Shown here piece by piece: positions 6,074-12,452 of a DNA stretch of 13,066 nucleotides. A model generated the notes under the pieces. It was given only the letters and a program-made list of their open reading frames with translations. It did not search any database and was not told the origin of the DNA. The first letter of the stretch is position 1. Every line of letters begins with the position of its first letter. Position numbers and translations under genes: made by a program. Origin of the DNA: Acidobacteriota bacterium (GTDB lineage: Bacteria; Acidobacteriota; Polarisedimenticolia; J045); the NCBI GenBank assembly GCA_024276295.1, contig JAJRXN010000117.1, forward strand, positions 1 through 13,066, read 5' to 3'.

Positions 6074-6616
6074 CTACTTGCCGGCCGCCTTGCCGGGCTT
6101 GAGCGAGATTCGCTCGTCCGCGTACCGGATGCCCTTGCCCTTGTAGGCGTCAGGCGGCCGGATCGCGCGCAGGTTTGCGGCCGCCTGGCCGATCTTCTGC
6201 TTGTCGATTCCGTTGAGAATGATCGTCGTATTGCGATCCTCGACCCGCGCCGTGATGCCGTCGGGCAGCGGGAACTCGACCGTATGGCTGAAGCCGACCG
6301 ACAGCGACAGCCCCTTGCCCTTCGGCTCCACCCGGTAGCCGGTGCCGACGACCCGCAGCACCCGCTCGTAGCCGGTGGTGACCCCGTGCACGGCGTTGGC
6401 GAGCAGCGACCGGGTCAGGCCATGGAGCGCCCGCAACGGCTTCGAGTCGTCCCGGCGTGCCAAGGTCGCTTCGCCGTCCTTGACCTCGAGGGTCACGCCG
6501 TCCGCAATCGGGACCGTCAGGACGCCCTTCGGCCCCTTGACCTCGACCTGACCACCCTTGTCGGTCAGCGTGACGCCGGCCGGCAGCGGGACGGGGAGAA
6601 ATCCGATTCGCGACAT
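6074..6616 (-). CDS. rplF: 50S ribosomal protein L6
   Basis: L6 sits near the stalk base and sarcin-ricin loop of the 50S subunit, close to where elongation factors bind. The 180-residue product matches the family length (177 in E. coli). It shows the two repeated alpha-beta domains, the start MSRIGFLPVPLPAGV, the mid-protein GYERVLRVVGTGYRVE, and the C-terminal signature PPDAYKGKGIRYADE. The ATG at 6616 is 12 bases after the rpsH stop. rplR follows after 23 bases. Confidence 0.98.
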   Translation of the reverse strand: MSRIGFLPVPLPAGVTLTDKGGQVEVKGPKGVLTVPIADGVTLEVKDGEATLARRDDSKPLRALHGLTRSLLANAVHGVTTGYERVLRVVGTGYRVEPKGKGLSLSVGFSHTVEFPLPDGITARVEDRNTTIILNGIDKQKIGQAAANLRAIRPPDAYKGKGIRYADERISLKPGKAAGK

Positions 6617-6628
6617 CTTCTTCGTTCC

Positions 6629-7027
6629 TCACCACACGTTGCAGACGAGTTCACCGCCGACACCGAGCCGCCGCGCCGTTCCGCCGTCGACGATCCCCCG
6701 CGAGGTGGAGAGGATCGTGATCCCCATCCCGCCCAGCACATCCGGGATCTCCCTCCGGCCGACGTAGACGCGGCGCCCCGGCTTCGAGACCCGCGCGAGG
6801 CCGTTGATCACCTTCTCGCCCTCGGGACCGTACTTCAGCTCGATGTGCAGCACACCCTGCCGATCGTCGTCTTCGTGGCGGAAGCCACGAATGTCGCCCG
6901 CATCGAGCAGGATCTTCGCGATGTCCCGCCGCATCCGCGACGAGGGCATCGAGACCGTATCGTGACCGGCCATCAGCGCGTTGCGCAGCCGCGTCAGCAT
7001 GTCCGCAATCGGATCCGTCATCGACAT
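6629..7027 (-). CDS. rpsH: 30S ribosomal protein S8
   Basis: S8 is a primary 16S rRNA-binding protein of the central domain, and in E. coli it represses the spc operon by binding its mRNA. The 132-residue product starts MSMTDPIADMLTRLRNA and ends with the family signature STSRGIVDGGTARRLGVGGE plus LVCNVW; the STS residues (107-109) contact rRNA. AGAGG lies nine bases before the ATG at 7027; a second ATG six bases further in (7021) is less well placed. In most bacteria rpsN stands directly upstream; here rplE does, with only 46 bases between. Confidence 0.98.
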   Translation of the reverse strand: MSMTDPIADMLTRLRNALMAGHDTVSMPSSRMRRDIAKILLDAGDIRGFRHEDDDRQGVLHIELKYGPEGEKVINGLARVSKPGRRVYVGRREIPDVLGGMGITILSTSRGIVDGGTARRLGVGGELVCNVW

Positions 7028-7073
7028 CGAATCATTCCTCTCCGCAAGTCGCCACTGCTGCGAAACCCGTCGC

Positions 7074-7622
7074 CTAGCGCGTGAACGGCATGCCCAGTCG
7101 GCGCAGCAGCGACCGCGCTTCCTGGTCCGTCCTTGCGGACGTGACGATGGTCACGTTCATTCCGATCGCGCGCTGCACCTTCGCATAGTTGACCTCCGGG
7201 AAGATCAACTGGTCGCGTACGCCGAGCGAGTAGTTGCCCCGACCGTCGAACGCCCTGGGGGAAACGCCCCGGAAGTCGCGAACCCGCGGCAGCGCCAGGT
7301 TCAGCAGCCGATCCAGGAACTCCCACATCCGCTCGCGCCGCAGCGTGACCGCGACTCCCACGGGCATCTCTTCCCGCAGCTTGAAGTTCGCGATCGACTT
7401 GCGTGCCCGGCGAATCGTCGGCTTCTGGCCGGCGATCTGCGTCAACTCCTCGACCGCTTCCTCGAGCAGTTTCGGATCGCGGGACGCCTCGCCGACTCCC
7501 ATGTTGATCACGATCTTGTGCACGGTCGGGACGGCCATCGGGTTCTTGTACGAGAACTCCTCGACCAGGGCCGGACGGACCTCTTCGTCGTAGATCCTTC
7601 GCAGACGCGGTGTGTAACTCAT
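7074..7622 (-). CDS. rplE: 50S ribosomal protein L5
   Basis: L5 binds 5S rRNA and forms part of the central protuberance, contacting S13 in an inter-subunit bridge and the P-site tRNA elbow. From the ATG at 7622 the product has 182 residues (179 in E. coli). Conserved stretches are VPTVHKIVINMGVGEA (32-47), GQKPTIRRARKSIANFKLRE, RVRDFRGVSPRAFDGRGNYS and the C-terminal RSLLRRLGMPF. The start lies ten bases after the rplX stop with a G-rich site just before it. Longer in-frame readings run into rplX and are not supported. Confidence 0.97.
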   Translation of the reverse strand: MSYTPRLRRIYDEEVRPALVEEFSYKNPMAVPTVHKIVINMGVGEASRDPKLLEEAVEELTQIAGQKPTIRRARKSIANFKLREEMPVGVAVTLRRERMWEFLDRLLNLALPRVRDFRGVSPRAFDGRGNYSLGVRDQLIFPEVNYAKVQRAIGMNVTIVTSARTDQEARSLLRRLGMPFTR

Positions 7623-7632
7623 CACGCCCCCC

Positions 7633-7962
7633 TCAGCGGTCCAGTTCCATGCCGGACCGACGCGCGATACGCAGCTTGCGCCGCCGTCCCGCATCTTCGG
7701 CAAGGATCTTGTGGCCGACCCGCGTCGGCCGGCCGCTGGCCGGATCGAGCGGCATCAGGTTCGACAGATGCACCGCCGCCTCCTGCTCGATCACGCCACC
7801 CTGGATGCCGCGCTGCGGGTTGGGACGCGCGTGCTTCTTGACGATGTTGACGCCTTCCACGATCGCCCGGCCCTTGCGGAGATCGAGCTTCAGGACGCGG
7901 CCCTTCTTGCCGCGGTCCTTGCCGCTGATCACCTGCACCTGATCGCCCTTGCGAATCCGCAT
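7633..7962 (-). CDS. rplX: 50S ribosomal protein L24
   Basis: L24 is an early 50S assembly protein that binds 23S rRNA near the tunnel exit. It contains a KOW motif at its N-terminus: MRIRKGDQVQVISGKDRGKK, with GRVLKLD following. From the ATG at 7962 the product has 109 residues (104 in E. coli). This start has GAGG six bases upstream. A GTG at 7974 overlaps the rplN stop as GTGA and would add four residues (MRFA), but its only possible binding site is too close. The KKHARPNPQRGIQGG segment near residues 45-60 is typical of the family. Confidence 0.95.
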   Translation of the reverse strand: MRIRKGDQVQVISGKDRGKKGRVLKLDLRKGRAIVEGVNIVKKHARPNPQRGIQGGVIEQEAAVHLSNLMPLDPASGRPTRVGHKILAEDAGRRRKLRIARRSGMELDR

Positions 7963-7968
7963 TGCGAA

Positions 7969-7972
7969 CCTC
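7969..7972 (-). promoter_or_regulatory. Ribosome binding site of rplX overlapping the rplN stop
   Basis: GAGG lies six bases before the ATG at 7962 and overlaps the TGA stop of rplN (7971-7973). It is the main reason to prefer the ATG over the GTG at 7974. Confidence 0.55.
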
Positions 7973-8339
7973 ACAGCACCTCGGGGGCGAGCGAGACGAT
8001 GCGCATGAAGTTGCGCTCGCGCAGCTCGCGCGCCACCGGTCCGAAAACACGGGTCCCGATCGGATCGCCCGCGTCGTTGACGAGCACCGCGGCGTTCTCG
8101 TCGAACTGGATGTAGCTCCCGTCGCGCCGCCGGTGCGGCGCGCGGGTCCGCACGATCACCGCCTTGACGACGGTGCCCTTCTTGACCGTCCCGTCCGGGC
8201 TGGCCTCCTTGACCGACGCCGTGACCACGTCACCGACGCTGCCGTAGCGGCCCGAACTCCCGCCGCGCAGCCGGATCGCCATGATCTTCTTGGCGCCCGA
8301 ATTGTCGGCGACGTTGAGAACCGTCTGCATCTGGATCAT
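7971..8339 (-). CDS. rplN: 50S ribosomal protein L14
   Basis: L14 sits at the subunit interface next to L19 and binds 23S rRNA; it is also the docking point of the silencing factor RsfS. The 122 residues are the canonical bacterial length. Conserved parts are MIQMQTVLNVADNSGAKKIM at the start, KKGTVVKAVIVRTRAPHRRR, and GTRVFGPVARELRERNFMRI near the end. The ATG at 8339 has GAGGTGA shortly upstream, overlapping the rpsQ stop. This gene opens the spc part, but no gap or promoter separates it from rpsQ. Confidence 0.98.
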   Translation of the reverse strand: MIQMQTVLNVADNSGAKKIMAIRLRGGSSGRYGSVGDVVTASVKEASPDGTVKKGTVVKAVIVRTRAPHRRRDGSYIQFDENAAVLVNDAGDPIGTRVFGPVARELRERNFMRIVSLAPEVL

Positions 8340-8343
8340 CGCG

Positions 8344-8350
8344 TCACCTC
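8344..8350 (-). promoter_or_regulatory. Ribosome binding site of rplN overlapping the rpsQ stop
   Basis: GAGGTGA lies four bases before the rplN ATG, with the core GAGG seven bases away. It shares bases with the TGA stop of rpsQ (8349-8351), linking the S10 part to the spc part without an intervening break. Confidence 0.65.
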
Positions 8351-8636
8351 ACTCCGAACGCTGTTCGGCCCCTTCGGGGCGCGCGACGATGCGACCGAGC
8401 CGCCAGCGCTTGCGGGCCGAAAGCGGCCGGCACTCGACGATCTCGACCTTGTCTCCGATGCCGCAGATCTCCTGCTCGTCGTGGGCGATGAAGCCCTTCG
8501 AGCGCTTGATCACGCGCTTGTACAGCGGATGCTTGACCAGGCGCTCGACCTTGACCTTGATCGTCTTGCGACCCGGCTTGCCGACAACGAGACCCACCTT
8601 CCGCTGGCCGCGCCCGCGCTCCGTCGTCTCAGCCAT
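8349..8636 (-). CDS. rpsQ: 30S ribosomal protein S17
   Basis: S17 is an OB-fold primary 16S rRNA-binding protein of the 30S body. From the ATG at 8636 it has 95 residues (84 in E. coli), with a slightly longer N-terminus. Family stretches are VGLVVGKPGRKTIKVKVERL, HPLYKRVIKRSKGFIAHDE and the IGDKVEIVECRPLSARKRWR signature. The start overlaps the rpmC stop as TGATG; a GTG directly before it (8639) would add one residue and overlap as GTGA. The choice makes almost no difference to the protein. Confidence 0.96.
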   Translation of the reverse strand: MAETTERGRGQRKVGLVVGKPGRKTIKVKVERLVKHPLYKRVIKRSKGFIAHDEQEICGIGDKVEIVECRPLSARKRWRLGRIVARPEGAEQRSE

Positions 8637-8839
8637 CACTGGTTCTCCTCGCCGGCGCTGCGTTCACGCTGCACCGTCAGCGCCCGTGCCAGGTCCCGGC
8701 GCGTCGCCGGAAGCTGGTGCGGCTTTTCGAACTGGCCGATCGCCTGCTGGACACGCAGGTTGAACAGCGCCTTGCGCAGGCCCTCGATTTCGTGCGCCAG
8801 CTCGTCGTCGCTGAGATCCCTGAATCTCGTCGCCTTCAT
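8636..8839 (-). CDS. rpmC: 50S ribosomal protein L29
   Basis: L29 is a two-helix protein at the polypeptide tunnel exit next to L23, close to where trigger factor and SRP bind. The 67-residue product has the family length (63 in E. coli). The core is LSDDELAHEIEGLRKALFNL (about 9-28) followed by RVQQAIGQFEKPHQL and a second helix RRDLARALTVQRER. The ATG at 8839 is 22 bases after the rplP stop. It overlaps rpsQ by one base. Confidence 0.97.
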   Translation of the reverse strand: MKATRFRDLSDDELAHEIEGLRKALFNLRVQQAIGQFEKPHQLPATRRDLARALTVQRERSAGEENQ

Positions 8840-8861
8840 CGCTTCGACTCCTGCGCCCCAC

Positions 8862-9275
8862 TCAGCTCTGGCGCCGCCGGACGAACCGGCACGCGATCGG
8901 CAGCTTGGCCGCCGCGAGATGCATCGCGCGCTCCGCCACCTCGGGCGCCACGCCCTGCATCTCGAACATCACCTTCCCCGGCTTGACCACGGCCACCCAG
9001 TGATCCGGCGCCCCCTTGCCCTTGCCCATCCGCACCTCGGCAGGCTTGGACGTGACCGGCTTGTCCGGAAAGACGCGGATCCAGATCTTGCCTCCGCGCT
9101 TGACGGCACGGGTCATCGCCACTCGCGCGGCCTCGATCTGCCGTGCGGTGATCCAGCCCCGGTCGAGCGCCTTGAGGCCATACTCGCCGAACGCCACGGT
9201 CGAGCCGCGCTGCGCCTTGCCGCGCATCCGGCCACGCTGCTGCTTGCGGAACTTCGTTCGCTTGGGCTGCAACAT
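8862..9275 (-). CDS. rplP: 50S ribosomal protein L16
   Basis: L16 helps position the A-site tRNA near the peptidyl transferase centre and is needed for late 50S assembly. The 137-residue product has the standard length (136 in E. coli). It starts MLQPKRTKFRKQQRGRMRG and carries PAEVRMGKGKGAPDHWVA; R82 in this stretch matches the E. coli Arg81 that is hydroxylated. Also present is RVFPDKPVTSKP just before it. The ATG at 9275 is 20 bases after the rpsC stop. No unusual residue was seen. Confidence 0.98.
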   Translation of the reverse strand: MLQPKRTKFRKQQRGRMRGKAQRGSTVAFGEYGLKALDRGWITARQIEAARVAMTRAVKRGGKIWIRVFPDKPVTSKPAEVRMGKGKGAPDHWVAVVKPGKVMFEMQGVAPEVAERAMHLAAAKLPIACRFVRRRQS

Positions 9276-9295
9276 CGGTCAGGTCCTCTCGTCCG

Positions 9296-9952
9296 TCAGC
9301 GCGCCCGGGCCCGCCCGTCGCCGGCTCCGGTCGTCTCGCCCTTGTAGATCCAGCACTTGACGCCGATCACGCCGTACGTCGTGCGCGCCACCGCCACGCC
9401 GTAGTCGATGTCGGCCCGCAGCGTATGCAACGGCAGCTGGCCGACGAGATACCACTCGGCACGTGCGATCTCGTGCCCGCCGAGACGACCCGCACAGCGA
9501 ATCTTGATTCCCTTGGCTCCGAACCGCTGGGCCGATTCCACCGCCTTGCGCATCGCCCGCCGGAAAGCGACCCGACGCTGGAGCGCCGCAGCGATCGACT
9601 CCGCGACGAGCTGTGCATCGAGTTCCGGCTTGTCGACCTCGCGGATGTTGATGAACACGTCGCGCCCGGTGCGCTGCTTGAGTTCCTCGCGCAGCCGGTC
9701 GATCTCCGCCCCCTTGCGCCCGATGATGATCCCCGGTCGCGCGGTGTGCAGCGTGATCTTCAGCTTGTGCTCGCCGGCGCGCTCGATGTCGATGCTGGAG
9801 ATCCCGGCGTGGAACAGCTGCTTCTTGAGCCGGCGCCGCAGCTTGAGATCCTCGTGCAGATACTCGGCGTAGCGCTTCTCTTCGAACCAGAGGCTCTTCC
9901 AGGTCTTGATGTACCCGAGCCGGAAGCCGTAGGGATGAACCTTCTGTCCCAT
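9296..9952 (-). CDS. rpsC: 30S ribosomal protein S3
   Basis: S3 lies in the 30S head at the mRNA entry channel and takes part in the ribosome's mRNA-unwinding activity with S4 and S5. The 218-residue product (233 in E. coli) starts MGQKVHPYGFRLGYIK. It has a KH domain with the loop GIIIGRKG (74-81), the basic RRVAFRRAMRKAVE (126-139) at the entry channel, and the signature GRLGGHEIARAEW (155-167), where most families have Ala instead of His. The C-terminal tail is short. It begins 15 bases after rplV. Confidence 0.98.
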   Translation of the reverse strand: MGQKVHPYGFRLGYIKTWKSLWFEEKRYAEYLHEDLKLRRRLKKQLFHAGISSIDIERAGEHKLKITLHTARPGIIIGRKGAEIDRLREELKQRTGRDVFINIREVDKPELDAQLVAESIAAALQRRVAFRRAMRKAVESAQRFGAKGIKIRCAGRLGGHEIARAEWYLVGQLPLHTLRADIDYGVAVARTTYGVIGVKCWIYKGETTGAGDGRARAR

Positions 9953-9967
9953 CTTCGATCCCCGTTC

Positions 9968-10330
9968 TCAGCCGCGTCGGCGGCGGCGGCCCGGCTCTCG
10001 AACATCGAGCTGGACCGTGATGTGGCTGCTCTTGCGCATCACCGGAAAGAAGCGGCCCATCGAGCCCGCCCTTCCGCGGCGCTGGCGCGGCCCCTCGTCG
10101 ACCCACGCCCGGGAGACGTACAGCCGGTCGACATCGACTCGCTCATCGTGCTGCTGTGCGTTGGCGATCGCCGAATTGAGCAGTTTCTCCGTGGCCTGCG
10201 CGACCCGTCGCTTCGAAGCGCGCAGGATGCCGATGGCATCGCCCACGTCACGGCCGCGGATCTGGTCCACGACCAGCCGCGCCTTCTGCGGACTCGCCTT
10301 GAGGTACCGCACGGTCGCCTGCGAGATCAT
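9968..10330 (-). CDS. rplV: 50S ribosomal protein L22
   Basis: L22 binds 23S rRNA domains and sends a long beta-hairpin into the polypeptide exit tunnel, where it helps form the constriction sensed by arrest peptides and macrolides. From the ATG at 10330 the product has 120 residues (110 in E. coli). The globular part is normal: RYLKASPQKARLVVDQIRG (9-27), LNSAIANAQQ (51-60) and SRAWVDEGP (73-81). The hairpin tip is not: residues 84-98 read RRGRAGSMGRFFPVM, where families usually have a PRAxGRA or APMGRA type sequence, before a normal SSHITV. GAGGAG upstream supports the start. The C-terminus ends in a run of arginines. Confidence 0.96.
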   Translation of the reverse strand: MISQATVRYLKASPQKARLVVDQIRGRDVGDAIGILRASKRRVAQATEKLLNSAIANAQQHDERVDVDRLYVSRAWVDEGPRQRRGRAGSMGRFFPVMRKSSHITVQLDVREPGRRRRRG

Positions 10331-10350
10331 GACGCTGCGCTCCTCTCCCG

Positions 10351-10632
10351 TCACCGCCGGGCCTTCTTGTCCTTGCCGCCCGAGTGCCCCTTGAAGGTCC
10401 GCGTCATCGCGAATTCGCCGAGCTTGTGCCCGACCATGTTCTCGGTGACGTAGACCGGGATGAACCGGCGCCCGTTGTGCACGGCCAGCGTGTGGCCGAC
10501 CATCTCGGGAGTGACCGTCGAACGCCGCGACCATGTCTTGATCACCCGCCGATCACTCTTCTTGTTCGCCTCGTCGATCTTCTTCTGAAGGTGCTCGTCG
10601 ACGAACGGGCCCTTCCACAACGAGCGTGCCAT
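10351..10632 (-). CDS. rpsS: 30S ribosomal protein S19
   Basis: S19 pairs with S13 in the 30S head and contacts A-site tRNA and the subunit bridge to L5. The 93-residue product matches the family (92 in E. coli), starting MARSLWKGPFVDEHLQKKI. It carries IKTWSRRSTVTPEMVGHTL and the core VHNGRRFIPVYVTENMVGHK, followed by LGEFAMTRTFKGH and a basic tail. The ATG at 10632 lies 15 bases after the rplB stop. rplV follows after 20 bases. Confidence 0.98.
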   Translation of the reverse strand: MARSLWKGPFVDEHLQKKIDEANKKSDRRVIKTWSRRSTVTPEMVGHTLAVHNGRRFIPVYVTENMVGHKLGEFAMTRTFKGHSGGKDKKARR

Positions 10633-10647
10633 GCTGGCGCCTCCGTC

Positions 10648-11475
10648 CTACTTGCGACCGCGACGACGGACGATGTAGCGGTCCGTGCGCGGGTTGTTGC
10701 GCGTCTTGTGCCCCTTGGTCGGCACGCCCCACGGTGTGACGGGATGCCGCCCGCCGGATGTCTTGCCCTCTCCGCCGCCATGCGGATGGTCGATCGGATT
10801 CATCGCCACGCCCCGCACGTGCGGCCGCTTGCCGAGCCATCGGCTGCGTCCGGCCTTGCCGACCGAGACATTGCCGTGATCGGTGTTGCCGACCTGGCCG
10901 ACGGTCGCCTTGCAGGTCATCAGCACCGACCGGACCTCGCCCGACGGCAGCCGGAGCTGCGCGTAGCGCCCCTCCTTGGCCAGGATCTGGGCCGAGGCCC
11001 CCGCGCTGCGCACGAGCTGTCCGCCTTTGCCCGGCCGCAGCTCGACGTTGTGCACCATCGTCCCGAGCGGGATCCGCTCGAGCGGCAGGCAGTTGCCGGC
11101 CACGATGTCCGCATCGCGCGAGGAGATGATCTCCTGCCCGACCTTGAGCCCGACGGGCGCCAGGATGTAACGCTTCTCGCCGTCGGAATAGTTGATCAGC
11201 GCGATGTTCGCCGAACGGTTCGGATCGTACTCGATCGTCGCCACGCGGCCGGGAACGCCTTCCTTGTCGCGCTTGAAGTCGATCACCCGGTAACGCCGCT
11301 TGTGGCCACCGCCGCGGTGCCAGACCGTGACACGCCCGCGGCTGTTCCGGCCGCCGCTCCCCTTCTTGCCCTCGAGAAGCGGCTTGTACGGCTTCGACGA
11401 CGTCACCTCGGAGGAGATGTTCACCTCCATCTGGCGGCGTCCCGGCGAGGTCGGCTTGAACTTCTTCACTGGCAT
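10648..11475 (-). CDS. rplB: 50S ribosomal protein L2
   Basis: L2 is one of the largest and most conserved 50S proteins; it is needed for subunit joining and lies close to the peptidyl transferase centre. The product has 275 residues (273 in E. coli). It contains the N-terminal PTSPGRRQM, HRGGGHKRRYRVIDFKRDK (53-71), the SH3-like central part with LGTMVHNVELRPGKGGQL, and the C-terminal signature MNPIDHPHGGGEG (225-237), whose histidines include the E. coli His229 equivalent. The tail RYIVRRRGRK is typical. It starts 31 bases after rplW. Confidence 0.99.
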   Translation of the reverse strand: MPVKKFKPTSPGRRQMEVNISSEVTSSKPYKPLLEGKKGSGGRNSRGRVTVWHRGGGHKRRYRVIDFKRDKEGVPGRVATIEYDPNRSANIALINYSDGEKRYILAPVGLKVGQEIISSRDADIVAGNCLPLERIPLGTMVHNVELRPGKGGQLVRSAGASAQILAKEGRYAQLRLPSGEVRSVLMTCKATVGQVGNTDHGNVSVGKAGRSRWLGKRPHVRGVAMNPIDHPHGGGEGKTSGGRHPVTPWGVPTKGHKTRNNPRTDRYIVRRRGRK

Positions 11476-11506
11476 ATCGTTCGCCTCGGAATTCCCTTGG
11501 AGCCCG

Positions 11507-11824
11507 TCAGCCTTCCAGGAAGTCGATCGTCTTGCTGCCCGGCTTGAGCGTCACGTACGCCTTCTTGAACGATGAGCGGTACCCCAGCGATCGTCCGTAG
11601 CGTCGCTTCTTGCCCCGCACGTTGACCGTGCGCACGTGGGCCACTTCCACGCCGAAGACCTGCTCGACCGCCCGCCGAACCTGGATCTTGTTGGCACGCG
11701 TGTCGACCTCGAACACGAACGTCTCGCCGCGCTTCTTCCAGCGTGCGGCCTCTTCGCGAAGCCGGGTCGACTTCTCGGTCAGCCGCGGCCGGCGGAGAAT
11801 CTCCCATGCAGTCAGCTGGCTCAT
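11507..11824 (-). CDS. rplW: 50S ribosomal protein L23
   Basis: L23 lies at the tunnel exit and is the docking site for trigger factor and SRP. The 105-residue product (100 in E. coli) has the start WEILRRPRLTEKSTRL, where E17 corresponds to the trigger-factor contact glutamate of E. coli. It continues with FEVDTRANKIQVRRAVEQVF, GVEVAHVRTVNVRGKKRR and the end YVTLKPGSKTIDFLEG. The ATG at 11824 overlaps the rplD stop as ATGA, so translation is probably coupled. Confidence 0.98.
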   Translation of the reverse strand: MSQLTAWEILRRPRLTEKSTRLREEAARWKKRGETFVFEVDTRANKIQVRRAVEQVFGVEVAHVRTVNVRGKKRRYGRSLGYRSSFKKAYVTLKPGSKTIDFLEG

Positions 11825-12450
11825 CGCGTCAGAACCTCCCCGAGCGCCTCCGCCGCGTCGCGGCTGATCACGACGAATTCGGCGTCGAGCACGTGGTAGG
11901 CGTGGAGCTGCAGCGCCCGCACGCTCTCGAGGCGCGGGTTGTTGCGCGCCGCAAGGTCCAGCGCTTCCTGTTCGCCGTTGTGCACGAGCAGCGTCTTGCC
12001 TTCGAGCTGGAGCCCCTCACGGACCAGCCGATCCAGCAGCCCGGTCTTCGGCTGATCGATCGTCAGCTCGTCGACGACGAGCAGGAACCCGTCGCGCAGC
12101 TTCGCCGATAGCGCCGAGGCCAGCGCACGCCGCCGCGCACGCTTCGGGAAGTTGTACGAATAGTCGCGCGGACGCGGACCATGGACGATCCCGCCCTTGC
12201 GCCACAGCGGCGAGCGGATCGAGCCGTGCCGGGCGCGACCGGTGCCCTTCTGGCGCCACGGACGGCGACCACCGCCCCGGACCTCGACGCGGTTCTTGGT
12301 CTTGTGCGTCCCGGCCCTTCCGCAGGCCAGGTAGTGCCGCACGGCTTCCCACAGCAGGTGCCGCTTGAGCGGGTAGTCGAACGCCGCGTCCGGGAGGTCG
12401 AGCTTCCCGACCTCCTTGCGCGTCAGATCGTGCACGATGACCTGTGGCAT
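11821..12450 (-). CDS. rplD: 50S ribosomal protein L4
   Basis: L4 is an early assembly protein whose long loop forms part of the exit tunnel constriction opposite L22. In E. coli it also represses the S10 operon. The 209-residue product (201 in E. coli) has the loop at about residues 45-95 with AGTHKTKNRVEVRGGG, RRPWRQKGTGRARHGSIRSP and GGIVHGPRPRDYSY. The second half is the Rossmann-like globular domain with LLVVDELTIDQPKTG and LLVHNGEQEAL. It starts two bases after the rplC stop. The loop is normal, in contrast to that of L22. Confidence 0.98.
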   Translation of the reverse strand: MPQVIVHDLTRKEVGKLDLPDAAFDYPLKRHLLWEAVRHYLACGRAGTHKTKNRVEVRGGGRRPWRQKGTGRARHGSIRSPLWRKGGIVHGPRPRDYSYNFPKRARRRALASALSAKLRDGFLLVVDELTIDQPKTGLLDRLVREGLQLEGKTLLVHNGEQEALDLAARNNPRLESVRALQLHAYHVLDAEFVVISRDAAEALGEVLTR

Positions 12451-12452
12451 CG

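Noticed and set aside
7028..7073. A decayed rpsN remnant in the rplE-rpsH gap.
   Set aside because: All frames of the 46 bases were read for S14-like ends or CxxC motifs and none was seen; the gap looks like an ordinary short spacer with a ribosome binding site.
7962..9347. A 461-codon plus-strand open frame opposite rplN, rpsQ, rpmC, rplP and part of rpsC.
   Set aside because: It is antisense to five conserved ribosomal genes, has the same Arg/His/Leu-rich low-complexity content, and lacks a convincing ribosome binding site or family match.
10384..11547. A 387-codon plus-strand open frame opposite rpsS and rplB.
   Set aside because: It is antisense to two of the most conserved genes in the window; its composition is typical of a high-GC shadow frame.
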